DNA from: Selenomonas sp. AE3005
GTDB lineage: Bacteria; Bacillota; Negativicutes; Selenomonadales; Selenomonadaceae
Direction of reading: 5' to 3'
Assembly: GCF_905233635.1 (NCBI RefSeq)
Contig: NZ_CAJODG010000025.1
Location: 1 to 59,576, forward strand
DNA: 59,576 nt
Shown: one piece after another, positions 58,342 to 59,576 of the stretch
Numbering within the stretch: position 1 is the stretch's first letter
Layout of the letters: each line of letters begins with the position of its first letter
Translations under genes and position numbers: made by a program
The notes under the pieces: generated by a model
What the model was told of the DNA's origin: nothing
Databases searched by the model: none
Seen by the model: only the letters and a program-made list of their open reading frames with translations

Positions 58342-59576
58342 ATGGCTAATAAACCTGAAAAGAAGATTATTGTCGTAGGCGGCGGCCTTTCGGGCCTCAT
58401 GGCTACGCTGAAAATCTGTGAAGACGGCGGTAAGGTTGACCTCTTCTCTTATTGCCCGGTTAAACGCTCTCATTCCCTGTGTGCACAGGGCGGCATGAAT
58501 GCCTGCATGGACACCAAGGGTGAGCATGACTCCATCTATGAACATTTCGATGACACGGTATACGGCGGTGACTTCCTGGCTGACCAGCTGGCTGTTAAAG
58601 GCATGGTTGAGGCAGCTCCGAAACTGGTCAAGATGTTTGACCGCATGGGCGTGCCGTTCACCCGTACGCCGGAAGGCGTGCTTGATCTCCGTAACTTCGG
58701 CGGCCAGAAGAACAAGCGTACTGTATTTGCCGGTTCCACGACGGGCCAGCAGCTCCTCTACGCTCTCGACGAGCAGGTTCGCCGTTGGGAAGTTAAAGGC
58801 GGCGTTAAGAAATATGAGTTCTGGGAATTCATCAAAATCATCAAGAACAAAGACGGCGTTTGCCGTGGTATCGTTGCCCAGAACATGAACTCCAACGAAA
58901 TCGTGGCTTTCCCGGCTGACGTAGTAATTCTGGCTACTGGCGGTCCTGGCCAGGTATATGGCCGCTGCACGGCGTCCACTATCTGCAATGGTTCCGCTGT
59001 ATCCGCTGTTTACCAGCAGGGCGCAGAAATCGGCAATCCCGAATTCCTGCAGATTCACCCGACGGCTATCCCGGGTTCCGATAAGAACCGTCTGATGTCC
59101 GAAGCCTGCCGTGGTGAAGGCGGCCGTGTTTGGGTATATCGCAAGAACCCCAAGACGGGCGAAAAAGAACGCTGGTACTTCCTCGAAGATATGTATCCGG
59201 CATACGGCAACCTCGTACCACGTGACGTTGCCTCCCGTGCTATCTATAAGGTAGTTGTACACATGGGCCTTGGCATGACCAACCCGAACCGTGTATATCT
59301 CGACCTCTCCCATATTCCGGCTGATTACCTGGAACGCAAACTGGGCGGTATCCTCGAAATGTACGATGATTTCGTAGGTCAGGATCCGCGTAAGGTGCCG
59401 ATGGAAATCTTCCCGTCCATCCATTACTCCATGGGCGGTATCTGGGTAGACCGTGAGCATCACACGAACATCCCGGGCCTTATGGCTTCCGGCGAATGCG
59501 ACTACCAGTACCATGGTGCCAACCGTCTAGGTGCAAACTCCCTGCTCTCGGCAACCTACTCCGGCACTATCTCCGG
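58342..59576 (+). CDS. sdhA: Succinate dehydrogenase/fumarate reductase flavoprotein subunit (partial, 3' end outside)
   Basis: The gene runs off the window without a stop after about 411 codons. The N-terminal FAD-binding motif is IIVVGGGLSGLMA. The histidine that normally carries covalent FAD is in KRSHSLCAQGGMNA. The substrate-site blocks FLQIHPTAIPGS and SEACRGEGG are present, followed by the catalytic arginine region LVPRDVASRAI and SIHYSMGG. AAAGGAG precedes the ATG at 58342, 35 nt after sdhC. The iron-sulfur subunit gene probably follows outside. In this kind of organism the enzyme mainly works as fumarate reductase. Confidence 0.96.
   Translation, partial: MANKPEKKIIVVGGGLSGLMATLKICEDGGKVDLFSYCPVKRSHSLCAQGGMNACMDTKGEHDSIYEHFDDTVYGGDFLADQLAVKGMVEAAPKLVKMFDRMGVPFTRTPEGVLDLRNFGGQKNKRTVFAGSTTGQQLLYALDEQVRRWEVKGGVKKYEFWEFIKIIKNKDGVCRGIVAQNMNSNEIVAFPADVVILATGGPGQVYGRCTASTICNGSAVSAVYQQGAEIGNPEFLQIHPTAIPGSDKNRLMSEACRGEGGRVWVYRKNPKTGEKERWYFLEDMYPAYGNLVPRDVASRAIYKVVVHMGLGMTNPNRVYLDLSHIPADYLERKLGGILEMYDDFVGQDPRKVPMEIFPSIHYSMGGIWVDREHHTNIPGLMASGECDYQYHGANRLGANSLLSATYSGTIS

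Noticed and set aside
58339..59514. A 391-codon open frame on the minus strand opposite the fumarate reductase flavoprotein gene.
   Set aside because: The plus strand encodes an unmistakable flavoprotein with FAD and substrate motifs that continues past the window end; the minus frame is its shadow.

Overview
The window looks like a chromosomal segment of an anaerobic, fermentative diderm Firmicute of the class Negativicutes, probably Selenomonadaceae (Selenomonas, Mitsuokella or a relative). It has Gram-positive style control (a T-box leader on thrS, strong AGGAGG ribosome sites, TTG and GTG starts, U-tailed terminators). It also has Gram-negative envelope parts: an autotransporter beta-barrel, a coiled-coil porin and type IV pilin genes. 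A two-subunit iron-sulfur serine dehydratase, a two-subunit class I fumarase and a cytochrome b/flavoprotein fumarate reductase fit a succinate/propionate fermenter. The genus is an inference.

Layout. 1-9265: thrS behind its T-box, a stand-alone Fic protein, a SpeD-like protein that lacks the pyruvoyl serine, ispE, a GntR regulator, glmU, prs and a Crp/Fnr regulator. 9272-14654: bioY with a likely BirA operator, then four small proteins (three with HMA2-like domains and one YtxH-like) and a P1B-type ATPase with SCG in place of CPC. This block resembles the ferrosome (fez) iron-organelle loci and is the most interesting part of the window. A 29-bp Fur-like palindrome and two promoters lie inside it, and a LOG gene follows. 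14655-17875: trxA between inverted copies of a repeat of about 110 bp, a TlpA-like lipoprotein, tRNA-Pro, an aminotransferase and an Lrp regulator. 18141-21813: a large autotransporter with an N-terminal zincin motif, split by a one-base frameshift.

21998-31690: a YhcH-family protein, purL, an orphan dhaM, a DUF2156 protein, a possible small RNA, and the phoH-ybeY-era-DUF502-recO operon. 31877-38640: a fructan or sucrose locus made of a LacI regulator, two perfect operators, a cytosolic GH32, a LacY/CscB-type permease, a porin and an exported GH32. In this reading, the exported enzyme cuts fructan outside, the porin and permease take in the products, and the cytosolic GH32 hydrolyses them. 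38801-43346: a type IV pilus or type II secretion-like cluster with a pilin, a short prepilin peptidase, four further prepilins, a PilM/N-like protein and PilO, but no motor ATPase, platform protein or secretin.

43439-48833: aroC-aroK-aroB, dapA, sdaAB-sdaAA. 48920-51321: a CheB whose receiver has lost its phosphorylation site, an exported unknown, two identical tRNA-Thr genes, tRNA-Ser(GCT) and a truncated tRNA-Ser(TGA). 51483-55913: murI, a thioesterase, two poorly known genes, rph, an XTP/dITP pyrophosphatase and a phosphodiesterase. 56194-59576: fumarase alpha (with a frame-shifting deletion near its N-terminus) and beta, then the cytochrome b and flavoprotein subunits of succinate dehydrogenase/fumarate reductase. 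The flavoprotein gene runs off the window.
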